From NCBI GenBank assembly GCA_020086605.1, contig JACBWW010000047.1, positions 601,995-665,994 of the forward strand: a stretch of DNA of 64,000 nt, given 5' to 3'. Position numbers and translations under genes: made by a program. The DNA comes from Lanius collurio (lineage: Eukaryota; Chordata; Aves; Passeriformes; Laniidae). The notes under the pieces are model-generated. The model saw only the letters and a list, made by a program, of their open reading frames with translations, searched no databases and had not been told where the DNA came from. The number at the start of each line of letters is the position of its first letter. Position 1 is the first letter of the stretch. This document shows, piece by piece, positions 1-13,609 of the stretch.

Positions 1-1492
1 GAAACAGAGTAAAATTCATTACAAGCATATTTGCTATTCTTGATCTGTAGGTTTGTGCAGAACACTTTCTAGTTTCCTGCTTTCCTTTTTTGCTCATCCT
101 TCTGCTACGTTTTCATTTTTCCTCCAGCTTATTATACAGAAGAAACTACCCTATTTTATACAGGGTTTACAGTTGCAATGGTACATTCTCAGCTGAAACC
201 CAGCCAGTGGTAAGATGGGCTCCCTAAGAAGTAGCTAAGGGAAGAGGGAAGTACCAAACCTGTTACTACTTGTCTAATAAACTACTAAACTTCTTGCCCT
301 AATTAACAGGAGCTTCCAGGCCTAGTTAGTACCAGCCATCCTATTTCCCTTGCCCTACAACTTAACAATGATACATGAGTACTTTGTAAATTTGCATAAA
401 TTTTGCAAACACTTTTTGACAAGTATCATGCTTATTTACCCTTTTCATCTTCTGGTCCTGAAAATGAGGTGATGATAAATTGTAAGCATATATAATTTAG
501 GTTACACTGCCTTTAGGTTGATAAATTTATCCATTAAAAAAAAATTCACCTGACAGATGATCCTCAAAATTGGTGAAAAGCCAGAACTAGTTACACATCA
601 CAGCAATAATTTTAAAACCTCATTCTAGCTCACTCAAGTGACACAAATCCCTCCATTTCTTCAATTATCTTCTACAAAAACTGACCTGAATTCACTGGTG
701 CATTATCCACCTGATATGCTCTTTTCCCATTCATAGTCTAACAGACCTATTACTGGCAGAAATATTTACATTTTACAAATGCTAGAAAATATTGATACAG
801 CTCAAAGGATGAGCTCAGTCACTTCAGATCAGTCACTTCTTTAAGCCCAACATCTTGACCAACAAGACCTTCCAGGTGCTTCAGAGACACAGACAAACAC
901 CAACCAACCATAATCAGCTATACCCCAAAAGTAATTTCATCACCTTTGCCTATCAAAATAAAGGAAGCCATAAGCACAAAAGCAATGTCATTCAGCAAAG
1001 GCTCACATTTCTAATGCTCCAATGATGTCACAACTTTCAATGAAAAAGCCACTGGCCCAAATACATTCATTAGGCATATATAATAATTCTGAATAAATTG
1101 CAGAGAAAATCTTAACATATATATGCAACTAAAAGGCTAAGTTCAGTAAATATACTTCTTTTCTAGAACTAAACAAAAAACATGCAACTCCGAAGACAGC
1201 ACAAGAGATTAAAGGTATGTATTTCTTCTCAAATCCCTGGAAGTGCATAAAGTATCCTAATGAGCTGAAATCTCATTTGTGGGAAGCTCTCAGATGTGTG
1301 ATGAGAAGGAGGCGCTCCCTTGCCAGATGGCTTGTTCTGCTTATGGCCACGAAGGAGAAAGACTGTAACCATGAAAGCAAAATTAAGTGTTTTAACTGCC
1401 CACACATGTACACCCTCCAGCACTTCTAACAAGTAGATTTTGCCAGTGAAAGTTTCTATCAGAATTACTGAAAGTTTTCCATAAGACATATT

Positions 1493-1509
1493 AAAAAAAA
1501 AAAAAAAAA
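1493..1509 (+). repeat. A-tract (17 A)
   Basis: A homopolymer run of 17 adenines on the plus strand, read as a U-run in HECW2 pre-mRNA. No recognisable retroposed gene precedes it. Confidence 0.9.
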
Positions 1510-4500
1510 GTAATTGATCATTAGCAAGGGTGTTAAACGTCGAGCACAAACCATTTTGAATTACAGAGCCAGCATCACCCAAAAAGCTGACCCAGCCTCT
1601 GCACACAGCAATCCACCAGCTGCTTTTATGAGCAGCTAGTTGGGTGTTAGCATTTGATACTAAGTTAGCTTTTGATACTAAGTCCCACCTTAAGCTTTCC
1701 CCACAGTTCTCTTTTCTTTCCTGGAATCAACCAGCAAAGAGCAAAGTATAAGGCAAACACCCTCCCCAGGAGTCCTGTGGAGGTTCATTTACCCTCAATA
1801 ACTTTTGCATTTTCAGCCCTTGTTTTACTTGGTGTTTACTTGGACTTAATTTCTTTTTTTGGTGTGTGTGTGTGTGAAAGTGCTATTTATTGCTGGGGAT
1901 GAGGGCTAAAACAAGAAGCAGTACACCCACAGAACAGATCAAATGCACAGAAAAAAGAGTTTTCCTACATACAACAGCTGACATCAAGGGATCCAGGAGG
2001 TTAGTTTGGGTTTTCCATTCTCAAAGGGGATGGTTTGAACCCTGGACGTATTATGATGGCACAGATATCTCTGAATTTTCAGCAACGTGGCATCCTTCAA
2101 CATTGAGAGGAGAGAACTGACTCATCCCAGAAAGGACTGCCTCTGGATTCCTCAGCTTCTCTTTTGATTGCACTTGATTATTGCTTACAGTTTCTGACGT
2201 TGATCAGTATTCTCCTTAGCCTGTTCCAGCCTTTTGACAGTCACAATATCAGCTAGCATTTCACTTTCACTGTTCAAGTCCATTCCCAAAAATTTTTTTT
2301 TAGGGAAAAAAAATTCTTTGCCAGTTTCAAGAGATTACTCACTGCCTTTTAGAAATCGTTCTAGTTTCTGAAACTTGTAAAAAAATATTCTTTTCTGTGT
2401 CTCTGCAGCACACATCTCTTAAGGATCTTGTGGGATTTAATATTCCCTTAGCAGCTGTTGTTTTTAAGTTTATCTTCAATATTATGAGCTGTTTAAGCAG
2501 GAATGCTAACTAGTCTGTTGTTGTTATTTGAAGCAATAGGTTTCTTAGGGAATTTGTTAGAAAGTCAGGAAGCTTCCTGGTTTGGAATGCAGAAAAATAT
2601 TTATATTTAGACAATATACTTTTGTCATGCTTCAATGTCTCAGTAATTTAACCCAAATGTAAAACCAACTAGCAAAAAGAATAAGCAGTCCAAGAATAGA
2701 GGTGCTAACCCAAGACAGATACAGCAGCAATGCTTCCCTCTCATGCCTCTATTAGAGTGTAACCATCAGCTATGATATTGTGAATGCCTCTGCATAGGCA
2801 ATTTTGCCTTTCCTTTTTACAAACCACATAACCTCTAGTTTAAGTACTCAGCGACATCCTCCTATTTTCTTTATATATATGTTTGCTAAGGCACCAAAAT
2901 GGCTGATAAGGAATGCTACAAAAAACCTACAGGCAGAGAGGAATAACAGGTCTGCCTAAAGAGAGCACATCCATGTTTGTAAGCAGTGTGCTAAGGAAGA
3001 CTGTTAAAGGAATATGCTGAATCACAAACCTTCACTACCTTGCTCACCACGGGCACTTAATTTTCCTGCCCAGCTACTCTTCCCACCTCCCCTTCAGTGC
3101 CCCATGATTGGAAGATCTAATGGCAGATTCCTCATCTGCAGTTTCCATTATGGAAAAGCCCTTCCACACTTTTTACAGTCTCCTCTCCTGAAATGGGTTT
3201 ATTCAAAAACTTTGTTCTGAACTGGCATAAAAGTAGACCTAAAAGCTACAGTATTTTGAAAATTATTATGAAGGCCATTGCTATTCCTTGACTTCAAATG
3301 TGCTGAGATGCTTTACTGTTGTGAGAAGCATTTCCTACCCCTAGCTCTGACCAGATTCCTCCTTTCTTCTGACTTCTGCTTGTGATGTAAGAAGTCAGGA
3401 TTCACTTTAGATTTGATATGGCTATTGATAATTTGCAGAATTAATACATTTCATAAGATAATCTGAGTTCATTATGAAGCCAAATAAGCCGATACAAAGC
3501 AAACATCTTTTCTACATTTCCAACATTTTCAACATTTCCTATTAATGTTGCACCTGAAATAAAATATTCTAAATGTTTCCAAAGACATATGTAGTTCCAG
3601 TGAGGATAGCCAGAACTACACAATGTGGTAATGTAAATCTAAGAAGTGGCCAAGCAGTATACAAAAACAGCAAAAAAGATATCGATTGTTTTAAAAGTAT
3701 ATAAAACTGCAAACAAAAAAAAAATCCATTCAGACTGGTTCTATCCCTCCTAACTAGCCACAAGTTTATACAGTGAGATGTAAACTTTGCTAATATTTGT
3801 GAACCAAGTCCCCAGGGCATAATTTTCAGCCAAGATGTGGTTTCTGCAATTTTGCATGATTTTATATTGTGTCTTTGATTACTTGCAAACACAGACTATC
3901 CCATCTGAGGATCTGGCACTGGCATGCTGACACTGCAGAATTTAACAGCACAATTAGGGAAACACTGTAGTCACCAGGAGAACAGCTCCTTTGGATGAGC
4001 ACATGACTGAAGTCTGACCCAGTTTGCTTTACAGAAGCACATCATGTTTTCCTCAGTCCTGTCCACCAAACAGTATAGCGTGCTTCTACATTGAATTAAT
4101 CTTCAAGCAGACACAGGATAACCCAGAAATAGATCAGGAGCACAGCATATTCCAAATTTGCACATACACTTTCAAATATGCTATTTTTGCAAGGTCTACA
4201 GATGGGGAAATATAATGTGCTCACTGCTGTCTCAGTGCCTGCCTTCTTGCACTGTCCCTGACCTGATTCAGGTTCCCTTGGACTGCAGCCTGAGGCTTGT
4301 TCATTTGACAGACATTCACAAGTTTTTTGTTGGTGTTCTGCTGAGACCACCAAAGCTATTTTGTCACAATGTGCCAAGAGTTTGTCCTGGTGGTTGTACA
4401 CACCTATTTTTGCTGATTTTCTCTACCACACTCGGGATATACCATCCCCTGTGCTCAAGCTGGAGCTGCAAACAGGTAGGTATGCTGACTTGCAAGTCAA

Positions 4501-7131
4501 TCTTGTGTCAAGCACTGTTTTTCTCTTCTGCAGTCCTGTCAAATGAATCAATAATTTCTTCAGATTCTTCAACAGAGATGCTTTTATTGATGCAATGCTT
4601 TTGGTGGTTTTTTTTTAATAAACCATGACTATTCTGTCCTTTTGCCTGTCCTTGCTAAGAGGAATGCAGCACCCACTTCCTGCCCATGAGGTCAGAGGTC
4701 CAACCCTGCCACTGCCTCAAGAACTGGGAATTATTAAATAAAAAATTAACTACAAAATTAAGTACTTAGGCTTTGTACCAAGAAAGCACAGAGGGCTGGA
4801 AATATTTTAAGTAGTTGGAGAGAAATTATAACACAAATACCACATACAAAAACCGGAGGGGGAAAAAAGTCATTGATGTCCTAAATCCTCACCACAGTGA
4901 AGTGGGATTGCTTTACAACTGCCCATAAATCATAGTTGTTTTTTTGAGTTAATAGTTTGTGGTTTCTACCACCTCTTTCATATTTCACTCTTTTCTCTTA
5001 CTTCTTTCATAAGTAAGAAATACCCGTGCTCCTCCCTCAGAAAAGATTTCAGCTGCCCTAAATGCCAGGACAGAACTGCTGTGGCACCTGCAGCTACAAC
5101 TCCTCACACACTTCTACTTCACTCCTAAAGGTCGTATTAAAAAGCTTACAGATCACAGTATCAAACTACCATGGTCAATACTTATGCCCCAACAAGAGAA
5201 ATGTAGCAAGTTAATTGTTCACCACTGCAAATCACGGGCAACAATCACTGACAACAAGCATAAAGCCAGAGATACCTTATTCTGTCTCCTTCCACTGCAG
5301 TTGGATTTGTATTTTGTACCTGCTTTTATGCAACTCTCGCTGTTTTGAGACACTTTACACACCAACAGGGTCAACTCCTTTGCAGATGCTCCATGCTTTC
5401 TTCTCTGTTGTGCTGTGCATGCATTCAGATTTCCCTCAAGTGCCTGACAGTGCACGTCACCTGTCTGGAGCTGCACCTTTAGAGATGTGGTATTTATTGC
5501 CCGAGTCAGGGACTTTCTGTATAATGCACCAAAGCAGGGCAAGCTAGCTCATTACTTGCTGCCTCAAAGCTCAAAGTTCAGATCCAGACCCAGATGTTGA
5601 ACTTTTTAAATATTAAGGACCATCTGGTTTTACTTTTAGTTTGTCTCATCAGAGAGAAAAATCCCAGATCATGGTGTTTGGTGCTGGCTTTCTCAGTTCT
5701 CTCCCTGAGTTGCTGAGTAATCCTTGGGAAGCAAAGAAAATCCCGAAGCCTTTGCCTACCTACAGTATAAGACAGATATGTTACTAAAATGGAGTCCTCT
5801 TACTTATTTTTAATCTAACTCTATAAGACTGCAGTCAGTTGCCAGCACAGTGACTCAGCAGAGCCCCAAGCAGGGAAACTCCCTGCTGGGACTCTTGCAA
5901 CCCCCAAAGGAAGCATGGCCAGGCACTGGGCCTTTCCTCACAGAACAGCCTCACCTGCTTTGGGCATCTGCAGGACACTCAGGACACCCACAGCAAGGGC
6001 TCCTGGAACCAGAATGCACATTGCTTGTAAATAATGAAATAGGGACCAGAGCACTTTGCCTATGCAGCCTTCAGATTTCAGGGTTGTTTTAGGAAAACTT
6101 GGTAGTCCTCAACTCAGCATCTTGACATTACTCTGATTAATTTACACTTAAGTTCAGCAACATCCTTAATTTTCCATTAGAGAGCCTGCCTGTCACTTCC
6201 CTGTCTGCAACTCTCACACTAATACCTGTCGGTCTGGAAGCATGCCCCACTTGTCTAAGAGGAAAGCTCAGGTGCTCTTTGGGGATATTTGTCTCCCAAA
6301 TCCTTTTGGAGTGTGGAGCATATATAACAGATTTTCAGAGCCTATCTGTTAATTAGTATCCACAGAACTATCAAGGGCGTCTGTGATGTTGAACACAGTA
6401 TCCTCTATTCAGTAAGCAATTTATTTCAGGAGGTTGACTCATTTCCTTAAAGCTTTTTGAGCTATCTGTTGTGACTGAAAAAAATTCTGAAAATTTAGAA
6501 GTACTCAAGGAAATGAGACAACACATCCTGGAAGAAATTCATCCAAAATACACACACAATAAGATAAGTCAGCCTCAGATTTCTAAAGAAATGAGCAGGA
6601 AGGAGTTCTAAAAGAACCTGAAATATTTTCTGTGAAACGCAATGTTTGTTTCCCCTCATCGTAACTCTCCTTACGCCCACTTTAAAAGCAGCACACTATG
6701 GTTAATCAGGAAGCTGTTCTCCTAAGGTTCTTTCCTCCCTTCAAAGAAAAAAAAAAACTTTCCTGAAACAGTTTAGTGGATCTCCCCTATACTTAAATTA
6801 AAAACACTGCTGTCTGTGTGCCTGATGAGAACTTTCAGAACCTGGTGCTTACCCCTAGAGGCAGAGAGCCCACAGTCAAACCAAATATCCACAAGAGAGT
6901 CTTCTCAGTGAGATGAGTAACACACCACTGAATTACCTCATCCCAGACTCATTACCTTCAAGGGTTTCCAGCAATGTATCAACGTCTCAAGGCACTAGGA
7001 AATATTCTTGAGCATCAAATAAGCCGCCTCAAAGTAACTGGTGGAGTTCATGCTCTAGCTAAACAGAAGACAGTTTTCCTTTGGAAATTTAAATGGAATT
7101 TTATGACAATGTCTTGTTTTACTGCGTTTAA

Positions 7132-7233
7132 CTGCACAGCAGTCCTAAGCAAAAGGACATTACCTAAAAAATAGCATCTTATAACCTATTCTTCATCACA
7201 TGACATGCAGTATATAGATGGTGAAGAGGGAGA
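7132..7233 (+). repeat. Direct repeat, copy 1 of a ~100-bp duplicated segment
   Basis: This 102-bp stretch begins CTGCACAGCAGTCCTAAGC and ends GGTGAAGAGGGAGA. It recurs at 8538-8637 in the same direction. Differences are few: the A-run after TTACCT is altered by one or two bases, and the second copy lacks 3 bp in CCTATTCTTCATC. Base composition here matches the surrounding AT-rich intron, so this is probably the original copy. Confidence 0.95.
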
Positions 7234-8129
7234 AAAGGAGGTTGGAAGACCACTCAAGACTTCTGCAATCTACTTCAGCTGAAGACAATTTAGAATTTCC
7301 AAGATAAATTAACTTCTGAGTAATGCACTGATGGCAAAAACAGAGTTTTCAAGTCATAAAAACTGCTAACTTGTTTTAAGCACCATCTTGTCACACTCAG
7401 AGTAATAGGAATGATTTTTCCCCCTATACATTGCCAGATCATTTTCCTCACATATAGGCTTAAGTAGTTTTGCAGTGAGATGGATGACTACTTCAGAGTT
7501 AAGATTTACCTCTTAAACAAAAAGGATGCCAATACAGTTATTTCTCATCCCAAATATTTAAGTTGATGGCATGAAGATGAGAGAAATGAAGCCAAACACT
7601 GCTTATGATAAGTACTAAAGGGTTCTGCAGATTAAACTGGATGAGACCAAAGTCAGAAGAAACACAAAGGTCATTTTGCAGTTCTTTAGAAGCAGTATCA
7701 TTTTAACCAGTGCCAAAAATCAGCATCAGAAGTCAAGAAAGGTGATAATGATTTTGCTTATTTAACTTTTTAGCATAAAATCTCAGAAATAAAAAGTACT
7801 CTCATGGTGTTAACTTGTGACAGTAAAAAAGAACACAAATCTCTGTAGACTAAAAAGGCAAGGAAGTTTTATTAACTTGTGTAATTATCTTGAAAGCACC
7901 TACATAAAACATTTCTTGTACTTTTTCTACATTTCCAGTAGAGTATTTTTGAAAAGCATTAATTTCCTGGGACTCTTCAGGCCTCAAACAGAACTTAGAA
8001 CTGAATGCAACTAGAAACAAAGGCTCACCAACTCAGCTACTCCCAGAAATACAAGTAAACCCAGACATAAATAAGTAATTGCAAACAGTGAGACTTGCTG
8101 TGCTTTTACAGCAGCCTACAAATCACATC

Positions 8130-8760
8130 CCATCACAGCCTCTCTGCTGGGGCCACTGCTGCACATTGCAGCTGAGCGGGTCCAGTGGCAAATCACCTCC
8201 AGGAGTGTCCCTCCCACTCCTGATGCCACCCTCCTGCAGGGAACCCCTGCTGCTGTCCCTCAGCCCCTTGGAGATGCTAAACTGGCCCAGAGCTGTTTGT
8301 ATTCCTGGCAGAGGAAATGCTCTGCCAGCCTCACGGTGCCAACCAGCGGGCAGCAAAGGGCAGCACCGAGCAGGGTCACCTCCGGGGATGGGGAGCACCG
8401 GGATTGTGGTTTGGCTGCGTGAGCGGGACAGAAGCAGCGCACTCAGTCCGAGGTGCTGCAGTCAGGGCTGCTTTCCAAACCCCAAACCTTTTGTGCTCGT
8501 GACTCAGATTAGCGAGCGCCCCACAAAAGCCACAGCTCTGCACAGCAGTCCTAAGCAAAAGGACATTACCTAAAATAATAGCATCTTATAACCTATTCAT
8601 CACATGACATGCAGTATATAGATGGTGAAGAGGGAGATGGGGCAGCGGCACTGATGTCAGGTGGGATGGCTGGGACTGCATTTCTGAACACACGGCACGG
8701 GTGCCTTTGGTTTGGGGTTTTTGAGGGGAACCGGACAATGCGCTTTTCACCCTGTTGCTC
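8130..8760. other. GC-rich island in intron, interrupted by direct-repeat copy 2
   Basis: Base composition changes sharply from AT-rich intron to GC-rich sequence with many CTGC and CAGC words. No coding similarity was seen: open frames occur on both strands and overlap one another, as expected from low stop density in GC-rich DNA. The island could be an old LTR or other unrecognised insertion, or a small regulatory element. I cannot decide between these. Confidence 0.5.
8538..8637 (+). repeat. Direct repeat, copy 2 of the ~100-bp duplicated segment
   Basis: This 100-bp near-identical copy of 7132-7233 starts about 1.4 kb to the right of the first. It lies inside a GC-rich island (8130-8760): GC-rich sequence ends just before it (...AAAGCCACAGCT) and resumes just after it (TGGGGCAGCGGCACTG). 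It therefore looks like a segment copied into the island rather than a tandem duplication. I do not recognise it as a known repeat family. Confidence 0.93.
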
Positions 8761-9799
8761 AAATTTACAAGTTTAACATTACATCTAAGAAAGTGGTGTT
8801 GCCTGCACATTAAGTATCACCTCATCAATAACTCCTAAAAATCTTATTAATTTTTGACTTTGGTAGATTGTTGCATCCTTATTCAGTATCTGGGAAGCAA
8901 CTGCCTTGTCTGGAAGTCTACTAAAATTGAAAGATGCATCTATGTTGAAAAATTTGTCAAACTGAATTTTCCCCCACCCTGCAGGCTACCATCTGCTGAA
9001 CTATGTCATGCGTGAAACTCTAGATACAAATTAGATACATAGTGAACACAGAAATATATATTTTTCTCTTTTTTTAACGAGGTCATTACTGGATATTTAT
9101 CTTGGTGACAACCAAATGTGCCTGCAACTGCACTATAATGTGTTTCTAGATGTGTTTCATTATATGAAGCCAAACCCATTTAGGTTTAACTAGTTAGCTT
9201 CATATATGAGAAAGTGCTCCACGTTTTATGGCAAAGATAAAACGTTGATTAAGGTCCTGATTTTGCAAGGCATGGAATGCATTCAGCTCTTAGTCCTTTT
9301 CACAGATGAAACCTATTAGGTCCAAGCTTTCAGTTTTCGCCTCTTGAAAAATATCCTCAAGTGTGGCTTAAGTCACATGAACTACATTTTTGACTATCAG
9401 ATAAAGTTTAAATTCTCAAGAAAGGGTGCATTTAATAGAGCATGAGAGTTCATACCATATCTGAGTAGATATCTGTCTTTTTCCTCTTTGCCTTACTACA
9501 GTACATGCAGAATGACTACGTTCTTTTGAAGCAAATTGTAGGTTCATTTTTTGCATTACCACACATTGGGAGATAAGGGATTAATTTATTCCCAAGGTTA
9601 GGGCAGGAATGGCAAAGGCAATGAACCTATGTAATTCTCATGAACTTCCAAGGACTACTGACACATTAGTGATCAGTGACTTGAAACACGACAGAAGACT
9701 GAACAGTTTGACATTAACTCTGAATGACTGCCACACAAAGGAGGCAGATCTCATGAAGAGAGTTTGAGCAGAGCTTGAAACAAAGCTCAGAAGCACAGG

Positions 9800-10060
9800 A
9801 TTTGCTTGCCTGAAAATTGCCTGCACACCAGAGTGAGAGCGATGGAGTCCCGGCTGCGGCTGGGCACGGAGACAGGAAACACTGCCAGAGCAGGCGTCCC
9901 CAAGTCCTGCTGTGCCCACAGGGGCAGTGCCAGGAAGCACAGCCAGTGTCACTGCACAGCTCACGCAGCTGCACCCCAAACCAGAGCCTCCCTCATGCCA
10001 AAAAGGCTGGGTACCACTCTGGCCCAGCTGGCCATTTTTCCGTACCAGAGAAGTTCCAGA
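9800..10060. other. Small GC-rich patch in intron
   Basis: About 260 bp of GC-rich sequence lies within AT-rich intron. Overlapping open frames in three plus frames and on the minus strand carry no recognisable protein motif. Function and origin are unknown; an eroded mobile element is possible. Confidence 0.35.
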
Positions 10061-13000
10061 TCTGGCCATTCTCTGGGGCTTTTCTGACCTTCAAATAGCA
10101 TAAATTGCAGATTAATCTTGATGAGCTTTGCTAGGAAAGGAGGCCTATCAAAATCCGTATTGGCAGCTTCATTAACCTCCTCCAGTTATAATTTAAGAAT
10201 CTGCACATCCAATATCAGAAAATATTAAAATATTATATTAAACGTATGTGCCAATAAAGCATTAGCTTCAGAATCCTGGTATTTTTGTGTCTCATCTTTT
10301 GGCTTTACCTCCACCAGTCACATCCTTAACATATCCTATTCAGGACTCAGCTTGTAACACTTCTCCATTAATTCAGATTCTTACAGTCATTGATAAATCT
10401 GTGCAGATGCAGGAGCCAAGAACTTCATAAAAAATGTACAGGAGGAATTCTAGCACTATACATAATGCAAAACTAATCCATAATCTATTTCTCGCATGAA
10501 AAAAAAATCCACAGATGAATTAATGCAACTCCTTTTTCAATTCAGTTATCACTGGCTTGAAATAACTGTTTTTCCCAAACTGTTTTGAAAATACTGGATG
10601 GCATGTTGATTCGATGATAGAAAACAGCACTGGAAATGTCTTTAAAAAAATTAAAAACAACCTCCTTCAAACAAATTAAAACACAAGCTAACACCAGGCA
10701 GTTTTATGGTAAAAGGAATATTACAAATTCAGAGGTCTAGACTGTTTTCCATTATCCAGTGTTTGTATTTGCCATCTTCCCATCTGCTAGAACAGTCACT
10801 TCAAAAAGGCGGGGTGGGGAGAACACCACTTGCTATCCAAAGGATTATAAATGTTGTCATGCCAAAACCTCTTGCAGTGGAAAGATACTGACAACACAGC
10901 TGAAAATGTCCTCCCTGCAGCTACGTTTGTCTAGTTTTCAGGTCACAGCTAGCTCAAAAACTGAAAAAAACACAATTAACTGAAAAGTTTGGATGTTCTG
11001 GTGACACTTAGAATTCTGTCACAGCTTAAACTTAAATATCATATGAGATCCTAGATTTTGGGAGTTTCAGCAGGGAAATAATTACTTTCTAAAAAAATTA
11101 AATGTATATATTTTAATATAAAGAGTGTATCTTTCCAGGCATCTGCTGCATGCAATGAAAACACATAGAAAAAACACTGTCTATGAACCTCTTCTGATTT
11201 TTTTGCAGTAAAAAAAAATGGTATTATGCTGTCCATACACTGATTTTTGAGAAAAGTTCACCGGCTCACAGCTGAAGAGGAGAAAGTACCAAATTCCATG
11301 TTGGCAAAAAAGGAGCTTTGTATGTGGGTCAGACCTAGGAAGAACTGAAAGAATAAATCTGGAATGCAGTACCTGGAGGGAAAGCATCTTAAGACTCTTA
11401 GTTTATTGTACTTTTTTTTTTTTTTAGACCACTGCAGCCTTACTACATATGATTTTAGGATACAATTCTTACATTAGATTGCCTTCACTTTTCATTACTC
11501 CACTCAAGAGGTGGCCTTTACCTAAATATTACTAAGTGACCAGCAAATGAAATTATCAAGGCAGTTTTTTCCACACTCTGTGGCTGATGAAAACCAGCAC
11601 AATGGAAGTCAAAGCCAGAGACTCTCGTGGAGCCACCTGGGTAAAGACTAACTCTTTACACAGAAATTCAAGCCTGTGGTTTGCAGACCTTAGCAGCAAC
11701 CAGAATGTGGAGTAACCACAAATTAATAGTTTTATGCCTATGTGAACAGATGTGAACAGTACTGCTCATATTTTAAAGTACAGAAAGGGAAATAACAACA
11801 GAAAAAATATCAAGTGAATAATCAGAATTTTCTGGAAGATAATAAAGATATTATTTTGTATGTTTTCTATAATGCAAACAAATAAACCTTCTAGGAATAA
11901 AGTATCTTAACATTTTATAATCTGTCTAATGTGAGCCACTATTTTAAATGTACTAAAGGCAGTTTATACAAAAGCTTTTTTTCTTTTTAATCCTATCTGA
12001 CCTGAAAAGGAGAGGCTCCAAACTCCACTACTCTAGGAAGCTTAGTATAAACCCAGAGTCTATCTAAATTGCCCTATATAACTTCACATTCAAGGGGTGA
12101 GGGGGTTGTTTCTTTTTATTTTTGTTTGGTTTTATAATGCTACTTTGGATCTAGGTATAAGAAAAAGCCAAGCAGCCTCTGTAAAGCAGCTGATGGAAAA
12201 AAATACAATTACCTTTGATAGCCAGCATTTTAAATGTGCTACGGATCTCTAGAATGAGGGCATGCATCTCACAAATAGGACTCTGTAAATTAGGACAAAA
12301 ATAGGCCAACCTGGGCAATTTGGCCATGGGAGACAGACTATTTTAGCCAGAAATAAGGTTTGCTTCTCTCTGCTGACTTTTAATTCTTTATTTTGTACTT
12401 CCTGTTTTCTTTTAATATGAGACTTCATGACAACCCATAACACTCATCAAGATGCAACTTCCCTCAGCATTCCACAAGCAGTGGTGAGTCCACCTGCTCA
12501 TCTTTTTGAGCACTTCTCACTTTCCAAGGAAGTCCTGGAACCCTGTTGCTAGAATAATACAGTAGCAAGAAAACTGGGATCTAATAGCTCCTTCAAACTA
12601 ATATCCATTTTTCTTCTTTGATTTCAACTGGGGCCAATATTTTGCACAGCTTTAGTCACTACAGGACTCCAGAGCTTGACCACTCTTGCCATAGCAAGAT
12701 GCAGATTCCTCGTAAATAGAGGAAATAAAAAACAACCTCCAACACACTAAATATTGCTTGTAACAACAATAATCTTTAAAATAGGCATATACAAAGCAAA
12801 ACCTGAGTTGCTACTGAACAAGTAAACCTTATGGGTCCAAGAGGAATACTGTTAAATTCTGTAGTCTTCTACAACTTCAAAAGATGAAGGTTTTCAGTCT
12901 AAATCCTAATTAGAAATAGAGAATTTTTGAGAAGAGAATCTCTTCCTTCCTTCTCATTAGGACAGATAGACTGAAAATTCAAAGTAAGCACAGGCCCAAT

Positions 13001-13581
13001 ATCTCTACTAAAAGGCCCCCACTTCAAATTTCATCAAGCCTTGTCACTCTCAAGTGACAATCCTCATTAACAGCCCGGAATAAAAAACACCAAGTCCATT
13101 CTAGGCAGAGCTTAAAGCTGAATTCAAAATGATAAACCTGTGTTTCAGATTTGGCAGTTTCACATTTCACACAACACTGCCCAATTTACCCAAAGAGAGT
13201 GAAGAACATTTCTGCCTTGCACGCAGTCTCAGTGGGACTCCCCCTGTGCTTTCCCAGCTGGATCTGCATTCCCACACACCTCTGGAGACAGAAAGCTGCT
13301 TTAACAAAACTTGATGGACAAGACTGTTCCAGAAGTGCTGCCGACACTTTTAAAAGTTCAGCCAGTACAAATCCAGATATAGCCAGGAAAAAGGATGTTT
13401 GCCTTCCCAGAATACACTGTGTGCCTCACAGACACTGTTATTCTGGTAATCCTTAGGAATACATAGGGAAAGAAAAAGAACATGCACACAAAGCAGTCTG
13501 TCTGCAAGAAAACAGGCCATGTTTTAGAATGCACACTGATGAAACAGAGGAAGATACAAGTATGGTACAAGTGAGCAAACT

Positions 13582-13609
13582 CACACACACATATATATAT
13601 ATATATATA
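13582..13609. repeat. Compound (CA)n(TA)n microsatellite
   Basis: A short run of CACACACACA passes directly into an uninterrupted TATATA run and ends at TATAA. This is an ordinary dinucleotide microsatellite, likely to vary in length between individuals. Confidence 0.95.

Noticed and set aside
4158..4628. 156-codon plus-strand ORF
   Set aside because: It is overlapped by another open frame and by a minus-strand one, with no recognisable domain, and ends in a T-rich tract.
8079..8573. 164-codon plus-strand ORF
   Set aside because: It lies in the GC-rich island, where competing frames are open on both strands, and it runs into the duplicated segment; no motif was recognised.
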